DNA of 62,259 bases, taken from assembly GCF_006546775.1 (NCBI RefSeq), contig NZ_VICE01000014.1, positions 1 to 62,259 on the forward strand, in the 5' to 3' direction. Position 1 is the first letter of the stretch; each line of letters opens with the position of its first letter. This document shows, piece after piece, positions 45,192 to 54,497 of this stretch. The DNA comes from Marilutibacter aestuarii. Lineage in GTDB: Bacteria; Pseudomonadota; Gammaproteobacteria; Xanthomonadales; Xanthomonadaceae. The notes below the pieces were generated by a model. The model worked only from the letters and a program-made list of their open reading frames with translations. It was not told the DNA's origin and searched no databases. A program made the translations under genes and the position numbers.

Positions 45192-45559
45192 TGCGCAACG
45201 AGCTGTTCGCCACCGTCATGTCCAAGCAGGTCCCCGCCGCCAGCGGGGCGGTGGGCATGGTCATCCTGGGCGTGCCCTACGGCGTCCTGATCGCGGCCCT
45301 GTTGGGCGCGACCCTGAGCTTCTACTTCCGCAAGGGCGAGCCCGAGACGCGTATCCCGCGCGTGGTGTTCGGGATCGTGGCAATGGCGTTCTCGGGTGCG
45401 TGGTTCTCGCTGGTGCTCCCGCACATCGACTTCCTCGGCTTGGGCGCCATGGCGGCCAAGGTCGACCCCAGCGCCCGCGCGGGCCTGTGCGCATTGGCGT
45501 TCCAGTCGATCTGGAACCTCGGCCACCGCTTCGTCGAGCGCAAGGTGGAGGCAACCTGA
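45191..45559 (+). CDS. holin-like membrane protein
   Basis: A 122-aa protein with three likely membrane segments (about 18-44, 57-76, 95-112) and charged ends, overlapping the endolysin stop by one base. Order and topology fit a phage holin that releases the muramidase. Confidence 0.78.
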   Translation: MRNELFATVMSKQVPAASGAVGMVILGVPYGVLIAALLGATLSFYFRKGEPETRIPRVVFGIVAMAFSGAWFSLVLPHIDFLGLGAMAAKVDPSARAGLCALAFQSIWNLGHRFVERKVEAT

Positions 45560-45560
45560 C

Positions 45561-45839
45561 ATGAGCTGGATCTGGACCACGTTGAACCTGATGGCCTGCG
45601 GCGTGATCTGGTTCGTGGCCATGTACTTCTACCTGCGTCACGGCCGCCCGCGCTGTGTGCGCCACCATGCCAGCCAGATCGCCTTGGTATTCGTGGCCGT
45701 CGGCGCGATGGCGATCGCCATTTCCGAGCTGCGCGGCCACCCCGCGCACTGGTGGGAGATCCTGTTCCGGATCGGCGTGGCGCTGCACATGGCGCACTGG
45801 CTGTGGCGCTGGCGCCTGCAGCGGGGGCGAATCGCATGA
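45561..45839 (+). CDS. second holin/antiholin-like membrane protein
   Basis: A 92-aa protein with hydrophobic segments at about 3-24, 40-57 and 66-83, and a basic C-terminus (HWLWRWRLQRGRIA). It lies between holin and spanin genes, so an antiholin or second holin is likely; sequence alone does not decide. Confidence 0.65.
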   Translation: MSWIWTTLNLMACGVIWFVAMYFYLRHGRPRCVRHHASQIALVFVAVGAMAIAISELRGHPAHWWEILFRIGVALHMAHWLWRWRLQRGRIA

Positions 45840-46198
45840 CGCGCGTCGCGATCGCCTTGGCTATCGCCCTGGCTTTGTCGCTGCTGGCCAACGGGGCGCA
45901 GCTGTACCGCGCCGGCGGGGCCGGCGCGCGAAGCGACGCGGCCATGCAGGCGGCGCGGGATGCGGGCGCCATCGCCGCGTTGCACGGGCGGCTGGACGTC
46001 GTGAACGGCGTGGCCCGGGCCGCAGACACCGACAACGTTGCACTGCTGGCCGACCTGGCGACCCTGGTCGAGCGCGGCCGCGAGCGCGTCACCGAGTTCC
46101 GGACCGTGGAGCGCGCCTTGCCGCCGATGCCGGGCAACTGCGGCCCTGGTGCGGCACGGGTGGAGGCCTTCAACCGGCTCTCGGGGGCGACGCCGTGA
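45836..46198 (+). CDS. Rz-like i-spanin
   Basis: A 120-aa protein with an N-terminal membrane anchor (VAIALAIALALSLLANGAQL) and a helical periplasmic part. It is followed by a lipoprotein gene with a four-base overlap, the usual Rz/Rz1 arrangement. Together they fuse inner and outer membranes at the end of lysis. Confidence 0.75.
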   Translation: MTRVAIALAIALALSLLANGAQLYRAGGAGARSDAAMQAARDAGAIAALHGRLDVVNGVARAADTDNVALLADLATLVERGRERVTEFRTVERALPPMPGNCGPGAARVEAFNRLSGATP

Positions 46199-46491
46199 GC
46201 CAGCTGCTGATGGCCGTGGCCCTCGCGCTGGCGCTCGCCGGCTGCGGGCCGAAGCGCCCCGGCCCGCCGTCGCCTGCCGTCCCGGCCCTGTGCAATGCGC
46301 TGTGCTACGTGCCCTGCGACACGCAGGCGCCCGCGTGGACGCCCCGCGACCCGGACAGCCCCGAGGCCTGGCGCGAACTGGGCGAGCAGGTCATCGCCCC
46401 TTTGGTGGGGCAGCTGACGCAGTGCGAGGCAGGCCGCAGGGCCTGCGCCCAATGCATCGAGCGCCACAAGGCCAGCGGGGTGCTGCTGTGA
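46195..46491 (+). CDS. Rz1-like o-spanin lipoprotein
   Basis: A 98-aa protein from a GTG. Its signal sequence (LLMAVALALALAGC) has lipobox LAGC and is followed by a Pro-rich stretch (GPKRPGPPSPAVPA), the hallmark of o-spanins. The rest is Cys-rich, with seven more Cys, more than usual for Rz1. Confidence 0.75.
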   Translation: MSQLLMAVALALALAGCGPKRPGPPSPAVPALCNALCYVPCDTQAPAWTPRDPDSPEAWRELGEQVIAPLVGQLTQCEAGRRACAQCIERHKASGVLL

Positions 46492-46787
46492 TCCTGGACC
46501 CGGCATTCACCGACATGGACGACAGCCTCTTCGAGGTCTTCGGGGTCGATGGCACCGTCCAGCGCGGACTCGACGCGGCCGTTCCGGTCCGCCTGGTGAT
46601 CGACGAGGGCGTAGCGCGCCTCGGGGACTACGGCCAGAAGATCGGCCAGGTCACGGTGGCGAGCTTCAAGGTGCCGCAGTGGCGGCCCAAGGTCGGCGAC
46701 CTCGTGACCGTCGATGGGGTGGCCCGCAAGGTCGATGACATCGACAGCGACGACGGCTATGTCGCCCGGGTGGTGCTCCTTGGCTGA
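46488..46787 (+). CDS. head-tail attachment protein (gpFII position)
   Basis: A 99-aa beta-rich protein (LFEVFGVDGTVQRGLDAAVP, GDLVTVDGVARKVDDIDSDD) that fits the FII/Gifsy head-tail connector type. It is the first gene after the lysis cassette and overlaps the spanin gene by four bases. Confidence 0.7.
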   Translation: MILDPAFTDMDDSLFEVFGVDGTVQRGLDAAVPVRLVIDEGVARLGDYGQKIGQVTVASFKVPQWRPKVGDLVTVDGVARKVDDIDSDDGYVARVVLLG

Positions 46788-47202
46788 CACCCCGATCCCC
46801 TGGGCGATCCTTCAGGCCATCCAGGCGCGCCTGCAGGTCATCAGCATCGCAAACGGCTACCACACCGATGCCGGTGAAGACGTTCGCATTGAGCCCAGCA
46901 AGACTGACTCGGACGCGCCGCTGATCACCATCTACAGCGGCAGCATCGTGGGCGACAACGAGCGCGTGCGTGGCCAGCGTGAGTTCGCCCTCATCATTGA
47001 GGCGCAGGTGCCGGTCGGGTTCGACAACGCGCACGCGCTGGTGGTGGCGATGACCGACGACATCGAGGCAGCCCTGGATCAGTGGCTCCCGTTGCCGGGG
47101 GCGCTTCCCCTGCACTGGCTGGAGGCGGTGTATCTGGACCGGCCGGAAGGCATGCCCGTGATGGCCTCGCAGTCGATGCTGCGCACGGGGTATCGGCGAT
47201 GA
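46780..47202 (+). CDS. predicted tail completion/terminator protein
   Basis: A 140-aa protein in the position of tail terminator gpU (between the connector and the gpZ-like gene). It shows ILQAIQARLQVISIANGYHT and SDAPLITIYSGSI, as in tail completion families. The TTG at 46780 (protein beginning ADTPIPWAIL) is chosen; an ATG seven codons earlier is possible. Confidence 0.62.
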   Translation: MADTPIPWAILQAIQARLQVISIANGYHTDAGEDVRIEPSKTDSDAPLITIYSGSIVGDNERVRGQREFALIIEAQVPVGFDNAHALVVAMTDDIEAALDQWLPLPGALPLHWLEAVYLDRPEGMPVMASQSMLRTGYRR

Positions 47203-47798
47203 CGCGCCGGGACAACATCCGCTTCGAGCTGCAGGGCGAACTGGCAGCGGTGCGCAACGCCCAGGCACTGGGCGCGCAGTTGCCATACGTGCAGGACCGC
47301 GCGATTGCCACCCTCAAGCGCCGGCTGCCGGTGTTCGCGCGTCGCGATATCCAGGCCGAGTACAACCTGAAGGCCGGGCGCATCAACCAGGACCTCATCG
47401 TCCGCGGCGACGGTAACGGCATCTCGCTGTCCGGCCGCTGGGGCCGCGGCATCGGCTTGTTGAACTTCGGTGCCCGCCAGGTGCGCAAGGGCGTGACCGC
47501 CGCGATCTTCCGCGGCAAGCGCGAGTTGCACCAGGGGGCGTTCAAGGCGCGCCTTCTGAGCGGTAACACGCAGATCGTCACGCGGTCCGGCGCACCCCGG
47601 CCGATGACGGCGGGCCGCTACAAGGGCAAGCGCCGGGAGCCGTTGGCCGTCGAGTACGGCGCCACGATCGCCCAGGCCCTGGCCAAGGGGCGCCGCCCCG
47701 AACGCATCGCCGACTTCGCCCGCGGCGTGCTCGCCGCCGAGGTCGAGCGGCTGCGCGAATCCTACGAACGCCGTGGGCGCAAGAGCGCCAGCGGATGA
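47199..47798 (+). CDS. minor tail protein, gpZ-like
   Basis: A 199-aa basic protein. The pattern of long helices with LKRRLPVFARRDIQAEYNLK and AKGRRPERIADFARGVLAAEVERLR fits prophage minor tail protein Z, needed for tail completion and correct DNA ejection. The start overlaps the previous gene by four bases. Confidence 0.75.
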   Translation: MTRRDNIRFELQGELAAVRNAQALGAQLPYVQDRAIATLKRRLPVFARRDIQAEYNLKAGRINQDLIVRGDGNGISLSGRWGRGIGLLNFGARQVRKGVTAAIFRGKRELHQGAFKARLLSGNTQIVTRSGAPRPMTAGRYKGKRREPLAVEYGATIAQALAKGRRPERIADFARGVLAAEVERLRESYERRGRKSASG

Positions 47799-47862
47799 AC
47801 CCCGACCGGAGGCCTGCGGCCCCCGATTCCTTGACCTCATCGTTTAACCGGAGATCGCCGCG

Positions 47863-48612
47863 ATGAAAGACTTCAGCTTCCAGGGCCGTATCGAGCTCGG
47901 CACCCGCCTCGCGGGCCCCAAGCCGGGCAAGCTGTTCTGGGTGGGCGACCAGTCGTCCTGTGACCTGACCTTCGAGACCGACACCGAAGACCGCACCGAG
48001 ACCTACTCGGGCAACCGCCTGCAGTCCGCGCAGCTGACCACGGCCACCCGCGTCAGCCTGGAGCTGGTGCTGCGCTACGGCACGGCCGAGAACCTGCAAC
48101 TGGGCCTGTACGCCACGCCGAACAACGTCGCCGGCGCCAGCGTGATGGACGAGCCGCTGCCGGATGCCCTGGCGGCGGGAGACCGCATCGTGCTGGCCAA
48201 GGGGGCCAACGTGTCGGCGCTGACGCTCAACGACGCCACCCCGGCGCCCGTGGACTCGGGCGACTTCGTGCTGGAAAACGCTGCCGGCGGGATCGTCCGG
48301 ATCATCGATCCGACGGGCTACACCCAGCCGCTGACGGCCGACTACACCCATGAGGCCTTCATCAGTCTGCCGTTCTTCACCGCGCCGCCGCCGGAGCGCT
48401 ACCTGTACCTGCACGGCATCAACACGCTCGACAACAGTCCCGTGCGCCTGCACCTGTACCGGGTGAAGTTCCAGCCGATCGCCAGCCTGCCGCTGATCAA
48501 CTCCAGCTTCGGCGAGATCAGCCTGACCGGCACCGCGCTGTTCGACAGCGAAGGCGCGCTCGATCCGACCCTGGGCGGCTTCGGTCGCATGGAAATCCCG
48601 CAGGAGTCCTGA
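47863..48612 (+). CDS. major tail tube protein, gpV-like
   Basis: A 249-aa beta-rich protein (FQGRIELGTRLAG, LFWVGDQSSCDLTFETDTED, ITLTGTALFDSEGALDP-like end). Its place before the tail chaperones and tape measure identifies the tube protein. It overlaps the chaperone gene by one base. Confidence 0.82.
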   Translation: MKDFSFQGRIELGTRLAGPKPGKLFWVGDQSSCDLTFETDTEDRTETYSGNRLQSAQLTTATRVSLELVLRYGTAENLQLGLYATPNNVAGASVMDEPLPDALAAGDRIVLAKGANVSALTLNDATPAPVDSGDFVLENAAGGIVRIIDPTGYTQPLTADYTHEAFISLPFFTAPPPERYLYLHGINTLDNSPVRLHLYRVKFQPIASLPLINSSFGEISLTGTALFDSEGALDPTLGGFGRMEIPQES

Positions 48613-49154
48613 TGGCCCGCAAGTTGCCCCGGGAGGATACCCCTCCTGCCGCGCCCGCGACGGAGTCTCCCGCCGTCCCCGATTCGGGGACGGCGGGCCT
48701 GGACACGCTCGCGCCCGACTTCACCACGCAGATCGCCGGCCGCGAGGTCACCTTCCGCGAGTACGGCTTCCTCGAGGGCCTGGGGATCGCCGAGCGTGCG
48801 AGTGACCTCATCGCCGACATGGTGACGCTCTGCGCCGACGGGACCATGCGCTACGCACGAGTCAGGCGCCTGTTCGGCAAGCATCGCGCCGTGGTGGTAC
48901 CCATCGCCGCCGATTCGGCCGGCGTCGAGGCGGACTGGATCGAACGGCTGGAGCCGGCGGATTCGGAGCTGTTCTTCAGCACCTGGTTCACGGTGAACAG
49001 CGGTTTTTTCGTGCGCGAGGTGGCCGTGGACATGCGGGACGCGGCGTTGGCGGCCGCACATCGCGCGTCGACTGGTTCGAGCTCTTCGCCCGGCTCGCGG
49101 CGGCCGGGATCGGAGACCACGACCGCCTCGGGCGACTCACCGAGCGTCAACTGA
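48612..49154 (+). CDS. tail assembly chaperone gpG-like (frame-0 product)
   Basis: A 180-aa protein, the unshifted product. It has a Pro/Ala/Thr-rich start followed by a folded part (EVTFREYGFLEGLGIAERAS, LEPADSELFFSTWFTVNSGF). After codon 133 the frame reads through to Ser/Gly-rich sequence that looks non-native, in line with a frameshift being used. The partner for the tape measure protein is the shifted fusion. Confidence 0.75.
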   Translation: MARKLPREDTPPAAPATESPAVPDSGTAGLDTLAPDFTTQIAGREVTFREYGFLEGLGIAERASDLIADMVTLCADGTMRYARVRRLFGKHRAVVVPIAADSAGVEADWIERLEPADSELFFSTWFTVNSGFFVREVAVDMRDAALAAAHRASTGSSSSPGSRRPGSETTTASGDSPSVN

Positions 49155-49282
49155 GGGCCTACGACGCCGCCTTGGCCCGCCTGGAGCGCCGCACGCGCGC
49201 CAACGCGATCGAGGATGCCGCCGTGGCGCACTGGGGCGGCAAGGAAACGCCCAAGCGAATTGAGCGACTGAGGAAAGGCTGA
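48612..49282 (+). CDS. tail assembly chaperone gpGT-like (-1 frameshift product)
   Basis: Shifting back one base at 49004-49010 joins codons 1-133 of the chaperone to a 90-codon frame ending at 49282, giving about 223 aa. The new part becomes well-structured from DWFELFARLAAAGIGDHDRL onward and ends in ERLRKG, overlapping the tape measure ATG (TGATG). This is the lambda G/GT layout used to set tail length and chaperone the tape measure. Confidence 0.78.
49004..49010 (+). other. programmed -1 frameshift site T TTT TTC
   Basis: In the frame of the chaperone gene the bases are split as (GG)T TTT TTC, the exact X XXY YYZ slippery form. The -1 frame runs open from here for 90 codons to 49282. Confidence 0.8.
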
Positions 49283-52044
49283 TGGCCACCCGCAACAGGG
49301 ACTTCGAGATCGACCTGAAGATGCGCGCCGAGTTCGGCGAGGCGCAGCGCGAGCTGGTGCGTACGGAAAAACAGGTGAAGTCCTTGGCGCGCAGCCTGAG
49401 CCAGGCCAACCGAGACCTCGCCGGAGGCACGGTCGGCTCGAAGGCGGTGGACCGCACCACTCAGTCCATGGACAAGGCGACCCTGTCGGCGAAGCAACTC
49501 CAGCAGGCCACGCGCCAGCTGCCAGTGCAGTTCACCGACATCTTTACCGGGTTGGCCACCGGGCAGCGGCCGCTGCAGGTATTCCTGCAGCAGGGCGGCC
49601 AACTGAAGGACGTGTTCGGCGGCATTGGGCCGGCGGCGCGCGCCGCGGGGGGCTACTTACTGGGGCTGATCAACCCGCTGACGTTGTCGGCTGGCGCTGT
49701 TGCGGCCTTGGCCTACGCATGGAATGAAGGCAGCAAAGAATCCCAAGCCTTCAACGAGGCATTGATCGAGACCGGTGGAATCGTGGGGCTGACTTCAGAT
49801 CGTCTCGCCGAGATGTCTCTGACGCTGTCCGATGGCGAGAACAGCCAGCGCAAGGTGGCTGCCACCCTGGCCGAGATCACGAAGTCCGGGAAGTTCACTG
49901 CGGACCAGGTTGCGGCGATCACTGGGGCCGCGCTGGATCTCCAACGGATCGGCGGAGTTGCGGTAGAGGAAGTCGTCGAACGATTTGCCAAGCTCGCCGA
50001 CGAGCCGGTCAAGGCCGTTCTTGCGCTGAACGATGCGACGCACTTCCTGACGCTCGAGGTCTACGAACAAATCAAGGCTCTCGAGGAGCAGGGGCGCACG
50101 CAGGAAGCGGCCACGCTGGCCATGCAAACGTACGCAGACGAGGTCCAGCGCCGCACGTCGCAGATCGAGGATAACCTCGGCCTTCTCGAGAAGGCTTGGA
50201 GCCACATCACTCTGGCTGCCGACGCAGCGTGGGACAGCATGCTGGGTGTTGGGCGTGCCGAAACCGGGCAGGAAGCATTCGTCGGTCTTCAAGAGCAGAT
50301 CCTCGCAATGGAGGAGGCGCTGCAGACCCGGGCAAGTGGTGGCTTCAGCTTGTCCTTCCTGCAGCTCAGTGATCAGGAGCTCAACTCCCGAATCGCGACC
50401 ATGCGCGATCAAATGCGAGCGTTGTCGGACGCCAATGTCGAGGAGCAGAAGGCGGCAAACCGGCGAGCCGAAGCGCAGCGCGCCGAAGAGGCCGCAATCG
50501 CGCTCGACCAGGAGGCGGCCAAGTACGCCTCGGCGGAGGAGAAGCGCGCCCAGAGGATCGCCGCCGCGCGGCAGCAGGCCAACGATGCGGTCGAGGCGGC
50601 CATGGCGGCCGACAACAAGGATCTGGTGGCCAAGATCCGTGCCGACGAGGCGGCGATCATCGCCGGCATCGAAGCCGAGGCGAAGAAGCCCCGCAAGCGG
50701 CGGCCGAAGAAGGGCGAGGACCCCGACGCCGCGGCCAAGTCCGCGCTGGCCAACCTGCAGCGGCAGGTGGCGCTGCTGGGTGAGGTTGAGGACGGCGAGA
50801 CTCGAGTCAGCGAAGAGGCTCGCGTCCGCTACGAGATCCAGTCCGGTGCCTATGCCAGCGCCAACGATGCGCTGAAGGCCCAACTCCTCGAGAACGCGAA
50901 GCTGCTCGATGCCGAGCGTGCCCGGCGTGACCAGGCAAAGGAGCAGAAGAAGGCGTTCGAGGAGGCCGAGAAGGCCTACGAGCGGATGCTGGACAGCCTG
51001 CGCACGCCGGCGGAGGTGGCGCTGGACACCGCGATCGAGCGCGTGCAGACGCTCAACGAAGCCATGCAGCGCGGCATCGGCGATGCCGGCGACTATGACG
51101 AGGCCCTCGAGCGGATCCTCAAGGACTCGTTCAAGGAGGCGCCGAAATTCCAGGGCCTGGCGCCGGAAGTGGCGGGGCCCTTCGGCGAGCTGGGCAAGAT
51201 CAACGAAGCCCGCACCCAGCTGCAGGAGTGGTACGCCGAGCGCCTCCAGTTGCTCAGGGAGGCTCGTGAGACTGAGCACTTCACCAACGAGCAACTTAAC
51301 GCCGCGGAACTGCAGACAGAGGCCGAGCACCAGGCAAAGCTGCGCCAGCTGCAGAGCGCCCAGTCCCAGGTGATGCTGGCCGGCGCGTCGGAGATGTTCG
51401 ACGGCCTGGCGGGGATCGCCCGGGCCTACGGGGGCGAGCAGAGCAAGACCTACCGGGCCCTGTTCGCGCTGAGCAAGGGCTTCGCGGTGGCGCAGGCGGC
51501 CGTGGCGCTGGGCCAGAACGTGGCCGAGGCCAGCAAGGCGGGATACCCGCAGAACATCCCCCTGATCGCGGCCGCGTTCGCCCAGGGCGCGCAGATCGCT
51601 AGCCTGCTGGCAGCCGCGACCTATGGCGGTGGCGACGGGTACGCGACCGGTGGCCATGTCCGCGGCGCCGGTACCGGGACCAGCGACAGCATCAATGCGC
51701 GGTTGTCCGACTACGAATACGTGACCCGGGCCGCCGTGGTGCGCCAGCCCGGCGCGCTGCCGTTCCTGGAGGACTTCAACGAGCGCGGCATGGACGCGCT
51801 GTACGGGTGGACGCGGTTTGCCGATGGGGGCCTGTTCGAGTCGGCCAACGAGCCTCGGCTGCCGACGCCGCGCTACGACACCTATGCGCCGACGATCAGT
51901 CCCGAGATGAGCGTTGCGGTCATCAATGCGCTCGACCTGGATGACGTGGCCGAGCGGCTGGCCGGCAATCGCCGCTTCAAGAAGGCCGTCGTGAACACCG
52001 TGATCGAGGACCAGAACACCGTCCGCTCCGGGTGGGAGGGCTGA
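49282..52044 (+). CDS. tail tape measure protein, gpH-like
   Basis: A 920-aa protein that fixes tail length and helps DNA entry. The N-terminal block LPVQFTDIFTGLATGQRPLQVFLQQGGQLKDVFGG is diagnostic of the lambda-type tape measure family. A hydrophobic segment lies near 125-147, coiled coil fills about 370-640, and a Gly-rich end follows. The start overlaps the frameshift product by one base, as expected for coupled chaperones. Confidence 0.92.
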   Translation: MATRNRDFEIDLKMRAEFGEAQRELVRTEKQVKSLARSLSQANRDLAGGTVGSKAVDRTTQSMDKATLSAKQLQQATRQLPVQFTDIFTGLATGQRPLQVFLQQGGQLKDVFGGIGPAARAAGGYLLGLINPLTLSAGAVAALAYAWNEGSKESQAFNEALIETGGIVGLTSDRLAEMSLTLSDGENSQRKVAATLAEITKSGKFTADQVAAITGAALDLQRIGGVAVEEVVERFAKLADEPVKAVLALNDATHFLTLEVYEQIKALEEQGRTQEAATLAMQTYADEVQRRTSQIEDNLGLLEKAWSHITLAADAAWDSMLGVGRAETGQEAFVGLQEQILAMEEALQTRASGGFSLSFLQLSDQELNSRIATMRDQMRALSDANVEEQKAANRRAEAQRAEEAAIALDQEAAKYASAEEKRAQRIAAARQQANDAVEAAMAADNKDLVAKIRADEAAIIAGIEAEAKKPRKRRPKKGEDPDAAAKSALANLQRQVALLGEVEDGETRVSEEARVRYEIQSGAYASANDALKAQLLENAKLLDAERARRDQAKEQKKAFEEAEKAYERMLDSLRTPAEVALDTAIERVQTLNEAMQRGIGDAGDYDEALERILKDSFKEAPKFQGLAPEVAGPFGELGKINEARTQLQEWYAERLQLLREARETEHFTNEQLNAAELQTEAEHQAKLRQLQSAQSQVMLAGASEMFDGLAGIARAYGGEQSKTYRALFALSKGFAVAQAAVALGQNVAEASKAGYPQNIPLIAAAFAQGAQIASLLAAATYGGGDGYATGGHVRGAGTGTSDSINARLSDYEYVTRAAVVRQPGALPFLEDFNERGMDALYGWTRFADGGLFESANEPRLPTPRYDTYAPTISPEMSVAVINALDLDDVAERLAGNRRFKKAVVNTVIEDQNTVRSGWEG

Positions 52045-53237
52045 TGGCTTTCACGCCGGGCGGGCCCGTGCCGTGGACCGTGCCGCCCGACTGGGCACGG
52101 CCGGTGCGTGAGTCGCTGGGGTGGGGCACCAACACGCTGCGGGCAAACACGACGGGCGCGTCGTTCCATGCCAGCCTGCGCGAGACGCCCGCGCGGGCCT
52201 TCGAGTTCGAGGTCTTCGACGAGGGCCTGCCCTGGCGCTTCGCGGACGCGCTCCTGCACTCCGCGAGCGGCCAGGCGATGCTGCTGCCAGTCTGGCCGGA
52301 CCTGCAACTGGTCGGGCCGCTGACCAGCGGGCTGGGCAGCATCGCCTGCGCGACCGATGGCTACGACTTCACCGATGACGGGCTGGTCCTGCTCTGGGGC
52401 GGGGTCAACACGTGGGAGGTCCTGGAGGTGGCGACGGTCGATCCGGGCGCATTGGTGCTTGCATCGCCGACATCGCAGGCCTGGCCGCGCGGCACGCGTC
52501 TGTATCCGCTGCGGCGCGGCCGCGTCCGCAACGGCCTGCAGGAGACCGTGCGCGCCGACGACAAGGGCCGGCGCACGGTCCGATTCGAGGTCCGCGAGCC
52601 CTGCGCATGGCCCGCCGCGATGCCCGTGGCCACCTATCTGGGGCACCCCGTGCTGGAGTGGCGCCCGGACGATGGGGCAGACGAAGGGGGCAGCTACAAC
52701 CGCCTCATGGCGGAAGTCAGCAACGGCCTCGGCGATCCGGTGGAGTTCGATCTCGCGGGTGTGCAGTTGCGTGGCAGCTCGATGGGATGGCAGCTGTGGG
52801 GCCGCGCCGACCAGTCCGCGGCGCGATCGCGCCTGTACGCGATGCGTGGCGGTGCGGTGCCCGTCTGGGTGCCCAGCTGGAAGCAGGACCTGCGTCTGGC
52901 CGCGCCCATCGGAGGCGCGTCCACCACGATGACGGTGGAGTGGACGGGCTACGCGGCGCTGGGTGCGTTGCAGCCCAACCGGCGGGATCTCCGCATCGAA
53001 CTGAGGGACGGCACCGTGCTGTATCGACGGATCACGGGCGTGGCGGATGCCGGCGCCACGGAGAGCCTGTTCCTCGACGCGCCATTGGGCCTCGCGGTCG
53101 CACCCGGCCAGGTGCGGGCCATTTCCTACCTCACCCTGAGCGTGGGCCCCGACAGCCAGGAGATCGCCCACTACACCGATGCCGATGGCCATGCGCAGGT
53201 GAGCCTGTCCTTTTCCGCGGTGGTGCCCGATGTTTGA
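52044..53237 (+). CDS. minor tail protein after tape measure
   Basis: A 397-aa beta-rich protein (AFEFEVFDEGLPWRFADALL, MPVATYLGHPVLEWRPDDG). Position after the tape measure and before the BR0599-type protein suggests a distal tail component. GGAGGG precedes the ATG, which overlaps the tape measure stop. Confidence 0.7.
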   Translation: MAFTPGGPVPWTVPPDWARPVRESLGWGTNTLRANTTGASFHASLRETPARAFEFEVFDEGLPWRFADALLHSASGQAMLLPVWPDLQLVGPLTSGLGSIACATDGYDFTDDGLVLLWGGVNTWEVLEVATVDPGALVLASPTSQAWPRGTRLYPLRRGRVRNGLQETVRADDKGRRTVRFEVREPCAWPAAMPVATYLGHPVLEWRPDDGADEGGSYNRLMAEVSNGLGDPVEFDLAGVQLRGSSMGWQLWGRADQSAARSRLYAMRGGAVPVWVPSWKQDLRLAAPIGGASTTMTVEWTGYAALGALQPNRRDLRIELRDGTVLYRRITGVADAGATESLFLDAPLGLAVAPGQVRAISYLTLSVGPDSQEIAHYTDADGHAQVSLSFSAVVPDV

Positions 53238-54090
53238 GGATCTCGAGCTCTCCCGCTTCTTCGGCCGCAAGGTCGCGCTATACCTGTTCAAACGCGGCGC
53301 GGTCGAACGGCGATTCACCAGCCGCGATCGCGACCTCACCATCGGCGGAGAGACCTACGTTGCCGCCGGCGGCATCTCGCACTCGGAGATCCGCCAGACG
53401 GCAGCCAGCCCTCAGAAGAACCAGCTGACGGTGACGGTGCCGTACCGGATGGACCCCGATGCGGCCGACCTCCCGGTCACGCAGGTGCTGGGCGACTGGT
53501 TCAACCCGTATCCGCCGGGGGAGCGGGTGCTGGTGACCGTGATGACGACGCACCTGGGCGACCCCGACGAACAGGTCAACGTGGAGTGGCTGGGCCGCGT
53601 CCTGGGCCCGAAGTTCACCGACACCACGCTCGAGCTGGCGTGCGACCCCTCCTACCGCAACGCCCGCACCAGCGGCCGCCAAGCGCGCATCGGGCGCAAT
53701 TGCGACGTGCCGGTCTACAGCCAGGGCGAGGGCATGTGCAACCTCGACAAGGCCGCGCACGAGGTGCCGGCGACGCTCACCGCCGTCGCCGGGCTGGCGC
53801 TGACCGCACCCGAGTTCGCGGCGGCCCCGCGCAACCTCGGCGGCGGGTTCATCGAGTGGACCCGGCTCGATGGCCTTACCGAGCGCCGCACCATCTGGTC
53901 GCACGTCGGCGACACCGTCGTCGTGAACTTCGGCGCGGCCGACCTGGCGATCGGGCTGGACGTGTCGGCCTACCCCGGCTGCGCGCACAACAGCGAGGCC
54001 TGCGACAGCTACGGCAACGGCGCGAACTACCCGGGCTACAGGAACCTGCCCACCTCCGATCCGCTGCCCAGGAGCCAGGCATGGGGCTGA
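53230..54090 (+). CDS. tail protein with DUF2163/BR0599 C-terminal pattern
   Basis: A 286-aa protein. The beta-rich start ends in the Cys-containing block YPGCAHNSEACDSYGNGANYPGYRNLP, typical of the phage BR0599 family found in siphophage and gene-transfer-agent tails, where it forms part of the hub or tip. Confidence 0.85.
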   Translation: MFEDLELSRFFGRKVALYLFKRGAVERRFTSRDRDLTIGGETYVAAGGISHSEIRQTAASPQKNQLTVTVPYRMDPDAADLPVTQVLGDWFNPYPPGERVLVTVMTTHLGDPDEQVNVEWLGRVLGPKFTDTTLELACDPSYRNARTSGRQARIGRNCDVPVYSQGEGMCNLDKAAHEVPATLTAVAGLALTAPEFAAAPRNLGGGFIEWTRLDGLTERRTIWSHVGDTVVVNFGAADLAIGLDVSAYPGCAHNSEACDSYGNGANYPGYRNLPTSDPLPRSQAWG

Positions 54091-54497
54091 TCGCGCGCAA
54101 GCTGCACTCGGCGTACTGGATGGCGCGCTACTGGGCGATGGACAAGTACGCCACGCCCTGCCGGCGAGCGGTGCTGGTGGCCGCGCTTGTCGTGCTTTCC
54201 GTCCAGGCGGTGGCGCTGTGGCAGGCCGCGCCGGTGGCGATCGCGCCGGGCGCGCCTCGAGGCGCCTGGGTGCAGGTCGTCATCCAGATCGCGCTGCTGG
54301 TGATCTCGGCCTACATCGCCTACGCCTCGCGGCCCAAGCCGCAGGTCCCCGATCCCGTGAGCGGGCAGGCGCCCGAGACGAAGGACGGCAAGGCGCTGAA
54401 GGAGCTGTTCGGCACGGTCTGGGTCGATGACAGCGCCATCGTCGGCTGGGCCAACGGCACGCCCGAACCGATCCGGAAGAAGGGAGGCAAGAAGTGA
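54081..54497 (+). CDS. tail assembly membrane-helix protein
   Basis: A 138-aa protein with two hydrophobic segments (about 29-51 and 67-85) and a charged C-terminus. Similar short proteins occur between the hub and tip genes of related phages and are called tail proteins; the membrane helices make a role at the host membrane possible. It overlaps the preceding gene by ten bases. Confidence 0.6.
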   Translation: MGLIARKLHSAYWMARYWAMDKYATPCRRAVLVAALVVLSVQAVALWQAAPVAIAPGAPRGAWVQVVIQIALLVISAYIAYASRPKPQVPDPVSGQAPETKDGKALKELFGTVWVDDSAIVGWANGTPEPIRKKGGKK

